Origin: Vibrio sp. SCSIO 43136
GTDB lineage: Bacteria; Pseudomonadota; Gammaproteobacteria; Enterobacterales; Vibrionaceae
Assembly: GCF_023716565.1 (NCBI RefSeq)
Contig: NZ_CP071848.1
Location: 2,604,001-2,668,000, forward strand
Length of the DNA stretch: 64,000 nt
Direction: 5' to 3'
Below are positions 60,403 to 64,000 of this stretch, piece by piece. A model generated the notes under the pieces. The model ran no database searches and was not told where the DNA came from. It was given only the letters and a program-made list of their open reading frames with translations. The stretch's first letter is position 1. Every line of letters starts with the position of its first letter. The position numbers were made by a program, and so were the translations under genes.

Positions 60403-62681
60403 TACTCTGAACTCTCACCCGAACCTTCGGCTCCATCGCCTTCCAGTTCGATTCTAGTCACTCGCTGCAAGCCTCTTGGCAGTAAACTGCCTCGGCGGCC
60501 GCGCTCGCCACGGAAATTGTCTAGGTCAGCAGGTTTGAGACCAAGCTTACGCTTACCTGCATACAAGGTAATTGTTGCGCCTTGTGGGATGGCAATCAGT
60601 TGCGACACCAACTCTTCACGAGCTTTGGCTTTCGCCCCCGGAATATTAATGATCTTATTCCCTTTACCCTTACTCAATTGAGGCAGGTCTTTAATCGGGA
60701 ACAACAGCATCCGCCCTTGGTTCGTGATCGCCAAAATTTCATCACTATCAATATTGGCCACAGGCTGTGGCACAATCAGCTCTGACGCTTCTGGTAAGTT
60801 GACCAGAGCTTTACCGCTGCGGTTTTTCGATAGCAAGTCCGCGCCTTTACACACGAAACCGTAACCCGCATCGGAACCTACCAACCATAGCTGATCATCT
60901 TCACCCATTAGCACCTGAGTTACCGAAGTACCCGCAGCGACGTTCAAGCGACCAGTGATAGGCTCACCTTGGCTTCGAGCAGATGGTAGTGTATGCGACT
61001 CTAAAGAGTAACTTCGCCCATCTGAACCCATAAATACCGCTTGCTGATTACTCTTACCTCGGGCATGGGCAAGATATTTGTCACCGGATTTATAGTTGAG
61101 GCCAGCGGCGTCCACGTCGTGGCCTTTAGCGTGACGAATCCAACCTTTTTCAGACAACACAACCGTGATCGGCTCACTTGGTACCAAGTCACGCTCAGTC
61201 AATGCTTTGGCTTCTGAACGCTCAACCAATGGAGAACGGCGGTCATCACCATACTTCTCAGCATCCGCTTGAATTTCTTTCTTAAGCAGGGTGTTCATGC
61301 GGCGCTCTGAGCCCAGCAACTGCTCAAGTTTCTGACGCTCTTTTTCAAGCTCGTCTTGTTCACCACGGATCTTCATCTCTTCAAGTTTGGCTAAGTGACG
61401 AAGTTTAGTATCTAGGATCGCATCGGCTTGAATATCGGTAATACCGAAGCGCTCCATCAGCACCGCTTTTGGCTCATCTTCGGTACGGATGATCTCAATC
61501 ACTTCATCAAGGTTGAGATAAGCAATCAACAAACCTTCTAAGATGTGCAAACGAGCCAAAACTTTATCGAGACGGTACTGCAAACGACGACGCACAGTTT
61601 CACGACGGAAAGTGATCCACTCTGACAGGATCTGCACCAAGCCTTTCACCTGCGGGCGATTGTCGAGGCCGATCATGTTGAGGTTTACACGATAATTCTT
61701 TTCAAGATCAGTAGATGCAAACAGGTGATTCATCAACTGGTCACAGTCAATCCGATTCGAGCGAGGCACCACTACGATACGAGTTGGGTTCTCGTGATCC
61801 GACTCATCGCGCAAGTCATCCACCATTGGCAGTTTCTTAGCACGCATCTGGTTAGCAATTTGCTCAAGCAATTTCGCCCCAGAAACTTGATGAGGAAGCG
61901 CAGTGATGACGATTTCACCGTTCTCTTTGCTCCATACGGCACGCATTTTGATGCTGCCTTTACCCGTACGGTAGATCTTTTCAAGATCCGATGCCGGGGA
62001 AATGATTTCTGCTTCGGTTGGGTAATCTGGGCCTTTGACGTACTCCATGATATCCGGAAGTTCAGACTTCGGATGATCGATAAGATGAATAGCGGCGTTA
62101 GCCACTTCACGCACGTTGTGTGGCGGAATATCTGTCGCCATACCGACGGCGATACCCGTAACCCCATTGAGCAGGATGTGTGGTAGGCGCGCAGGTAGCA
62201 TTTGCGGCTCTTTCATCGTGCCATCAAAGTTAGGTTGCCACTCCACGGTGCCTTGGCCTAATTCACCAAGCAAGACCTCAGCAAACTTAGATAGCTTGGC
62301 TTCGGTATAACGCATCGCAGCAAAGGACTTCGGATCATCTGGCGCACCCCAGTTACCCTGACCATCAACCAGAGGGTAACGGTAAGAAAACGGCTGAGCC
62401 ATGAGTACCATCGCTTCATAACACGCCGAGTCACCATGTGGGTGGTATTTACCTAGTACATCACCAACGGTACGTGCAGATTTTTTATATTTCGCCGCCG
62501 CCGAGAGACCAAGCTCAGACATAGCGTAAATAATACGTCGCTGAACCGGCTTAAGACCATCACCAATGTATGGCAAGGCACGATCCATGATGACGTACAT
62601 TGAGTAGTTAAGATAAGCGTCTTCCGTGAACTTGCGCATCGGCAACTGTTCAACGCCATCGTATGTAATTTCGTTAGACAT
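60402..62681 (-). CDS. parC: Topoisomerase IV subunit A
   Basis: ParC cleaves and rejoins DNA to decatenate chromosomes. The 759 residues have the catalytic Tyr125 in [10 protein letters not shown]. The quinolone-determining segment [10 protein letters not shown] has Ser85 and Glu89, the wild-type, susceptible form. A beta-pinwheel C-terminal domain is present, ending in an acidic Gly/Ser tail. It starts 2 bases after parE, an operon typical of vibrios. Confidence 0.98.
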   Translation of the reverse strand: MSNEITYDGVEQLPMRKFTEDAYLNYSMYVIMDRALPYIGDGLKPVQRRIIYAMSELGLSAAAKYKKSARTVGDVLGKYHPHGDSACYEAMVLMAQPFSYRYPLVDGQGNWGAPDDPKSFAAMRYTEAKLSKFAEVLLGELGQGTVEWQPNFDGTMKEPQMLPARLPHILLNGVTGIAVGMATDIPPHNVREVANAAIHLIDHPKSELPDIMEYVKGPDYPTEAEIISPASDLEKIYRTGKGSIKMRAVWSKENGEIVITALPHQVSGAKLLEQIANQMRAKKLPMVDDLRDESDHENPTRIVVVPRSNRIDCDQLMNHLFASTDLEKNYRVNLNMIGLDNRPQVKGLVQILSEWITFRRETVRRRLQYRLDKVLARLHILEGLLIAYLNLDEVIEIIRTEDEPKAVLMERFGITDIQADAILDTKLRHLAKLEEMKIRGEQDELEKERQKLEQLLGSERRMNTLLKKEIQADAEKYGDDRRSPLVERSEAKALTERDLVPSEPITVVLSEKGWIRHAKGHDVDAAGLNYKSGDKYLAHARGKSNQQAVFMGSDGRSYSLESHTLPSARSQGEPITGRLNVAAGTSVTQVLMGEDDQLWLVGSDAGYGFVCKGADLLSKNRSGKALVNLPEASELIVPQPVANIDSDEILAITNQGRMLLFPIKDLPQLSKGKGNKIINIPGAKAKAREELVSQLIAIPQGATITLYAGKRKLGLKPADLDNFRGERGRRGSLLPRGLQRVTRIELEGDGAEGSGESSE

Positions 62682-62683
62682 TG

Positions 62684-64000
62684 TTAAACCTCAGCCAAAT
62701 CACCGTTATGTTGCAACCAAGAACGGCGATCATCCGCTCGCTTCTTGCCCAGCAACATGTCCATCATTTCGTTGGTCGCTTCGCTATCATCAATGGTCAG
62801 CTGAACCAGACGACGGGTGTTTGGATCCATCGTAGTTTCACGCAACTGCAGTGGGTTCATTTCACCCAGACCTTTGAATCGCTGCACGTTGATTTTGGCT
62901 GTCTTCTTCGAAAGACGTTCTAACACCCCTTCTTTCTCTTCATCATCAAGGGCGTAAAACACTTCCTTACCGCAGTCAATTCGATATAGTGGCGGCATAG
63001 CAACGTAGATATGGCCCGCTTCCACCAACGAGCGGAAATGACGAGTAAATAGCGCACACAGTAGAGTGGCAATATGAAGACCATCCGAGTCCGCATCGGC
63101 TAGGATACAGATCTTACCGTAGCGTAACCCGCTAAGATCATCGTTATCTGGGTCGATACCCAAAGCCACAGAAATATCATGCACTTCTTGCGATGCTAGT
63201 ACCTGATCGGCAGAAACTTCCCAAGTGTTGAGGATCTTACCACGCAGTGGCATCACCGCTTGGAACTCACGATCTCGAGCTTGCTTAGCTGAACCACCCG
63301 CCGAGTCACCCTCGACAAAGAAGATTTCAGTACGAGCGAGATCTTGTACCGAACAGTCAGTCAACTTACCCGGCAATGCAGGGCCTGAGGCCACTTTCTT
63401 ACGCACCACTTTTTTACTGGCACGCATGCGTCGATGGGCATTAGCAATACAAACTTCTGCCAACTGCTCAGCTAACTGAGGCTTTTCATTCAGCCATAAG
63501 CTAAAGGCATCTTTTACTACCCCTGAAACAAAGGCAGCCGTTTGGCGAGAAGACAAACGCTCTTTAGTTTGGCCCGCAAACTGAGGATCTTGCATCTTGA
63601 CCGATAAGACATAAGAACAGCGGTCAAAGATATCGTCACCCGTGAGCTTAACACCGCGAGGCAACAAATTGCGGAACTCACAAAACTCTCGCATCGCATC
63701 AAGCAGGCCTTGGCGCAGGCCATTAACATGGGTACCACCTTGTTTGGTCGGAACCAAGTTAACGTAGCTCTCGGTGATCATCTCACCGCCTTCCGGCTGC
63801 CAGATCACCGCCCAAGTCGCCATTTCTGTTTCTGCGGTAAACTCACCGATGTAAGGTTCTGCAGGCAGCACTTCGTAGCCTTTTACGCCTTCGGCCAAGT
63901 AATCTTTAAGGCCATCTTCATAAAACCACTTGTGCTCTTCGTTATTCACTTTATCGCTAAAAGTGATTTCAAGGCCCGGGCACAGCACCGCTTTTGCTCG
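62684..64000 (-). CDS. parE: Topoisomerase IV subunit B, partial
   Basis: ParE is the ATPase subunit of topoisomerase IV. The N-terminal part, with the start codon and most of the GHKL ATP-binding domain, lies beyond base 64000; about 438 C-terminal residues are here. The reading frame continues to the window edge ([14 protein letters not shown]). Visible are the transducer domain with the [18 protein letters not shown] segment, the Toprim motif [14 protein letters not shown], and ILADADSDG with the metal-binding Asp residues. Confidence 0.97.
   Translation of the reverse strand, partial: RAKAVLCPGLEITFSDKVNNEEHKWFYEDGLKDYLAEGVKGYEVLPAEPYIGEFTAETEMATWAVIWQPEGGEMITESYVNLVPTKQGGTHVNGLRQGLLDAMREFCEFRNLLPRGVKLTGDDIFDRCSYVLSVKMQDPQFAGQTKERLSSRQTAAFVSGVVKDAFSLWLNEKPQLAEQLAEVCIANAHRRMRASKKVVRKKVASGPALPGKLTDCSVQDLARTEIFFVEGDSAGGSAKQARDREFQAVMPLRGKILNTWEVSADQVLASQEVHDISVALGIDPDNDDLSGLRYGKICILADADSDGLHIATLLCALFTRHFRSLVEAGHIYVAMPPLYRIDCGKEVFYALDDEEKEGVLERLSKKTAKINVQRFKGLGEMNPLQLRETTMDPNTRRLVQLTIDDSEATNEMMDMLLGKKRADDRRSWLQHNGDLAEV

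Noticed and set aside
61725..62186. 153-codon plus-strand ORF inside parC
   Set aside because: Antisense to a complete and highly conserved ParC.

Overview
The window is a stretch of the main chromosome of a Vibrio species. The gammaproteobacterial core genes carry Vibrio-type features: a VpsR-like biofilm regulator, the pilABCD cluster beside nadC/ampD, a 283-residue thymidylate synthase, and a division/cell-wall cluster without ddl. By eye, base composition is mid-40s to about 50% G+C. I cannot name the species. Almost everything is conserved housekeeping DNA. I see no prophage, transposase, CRISPR array, tRNA or rRNA gene.

Layout. (1) 1-6373, minus strand: pyruvate dehydrogenase genes pdhR-aceE-aceF and the start of lpdA, with two PdhR operators ahead of pdhR. 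(2) 6667-14308: ampD diverges from nadC, followed by type IV pilus genes pilA-pilB-pilC-pilD and then coaE, zapD and yacG. (3) 14421-17735, minus: mutT and secA. (4) 18107-34648, minus: the dcw cluster in transcription order rsmH-ftsL-ftsI-murE-murF-mraY-murD-ftsW-murG-murC-ftsQ-ftsA-ftsZ-lpxC. It lacks mraZ at its head, ddl between murC and ftsQ, and a secM-like ORF before secA. (5) 34933-35330: RNase P RNA. (6) 35503-39805: rsmI diverging from lpoA-yraN-diaA-dolP. (7) 39881-45153, minus: thyA, lgt, a TauE/SafE permease, ptsP and rppH. (8) 45154-45766: a 613-base non-coding, AT-rich block with many DnaA boxes between rppH and mutH, the same place as DARS2 in E. coli. (9) 45767-50038: mutH, a DUF6482-like gene, tas, a DUF1127 gene preceded by an unlisted 31-codon ORF, and vpsR. 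(10) 50361-55545, minus: rplM-rpsI, petABC and sspAB. (11) 55770-60267: zapE diverging from zapG, degQ and degS. (12) 60402-64000, minus: parC and part of parE.

How the genes work together. The dcw block makes lipid II (murE, F, D, C, mraY, murG) and builds the divisome (ftsL, I, W, Q, A, Z). zapD, zapE and zapG elsewhere in the window act on the same machine, and lpoA activates a cell-wall synthase. petABC is the bc1 complex. degQ and degS are envelope proteases, and a sigma-E-like promoter precedes degQ, consistent with the stress response that DegS controls.

The most interesting signals are non-coding: the DARS2-like DnaA-box cluster, long hairpins ahead of vpsR and lpxC, a small-ORF/hairpin/DUF1127 unit with its own promoter and a palindrome over the -10, two families of short intergenic repeats, and a compositional break inside pilB that suggests pilA plus the 5' third of pilB were exchanged as a cassette.
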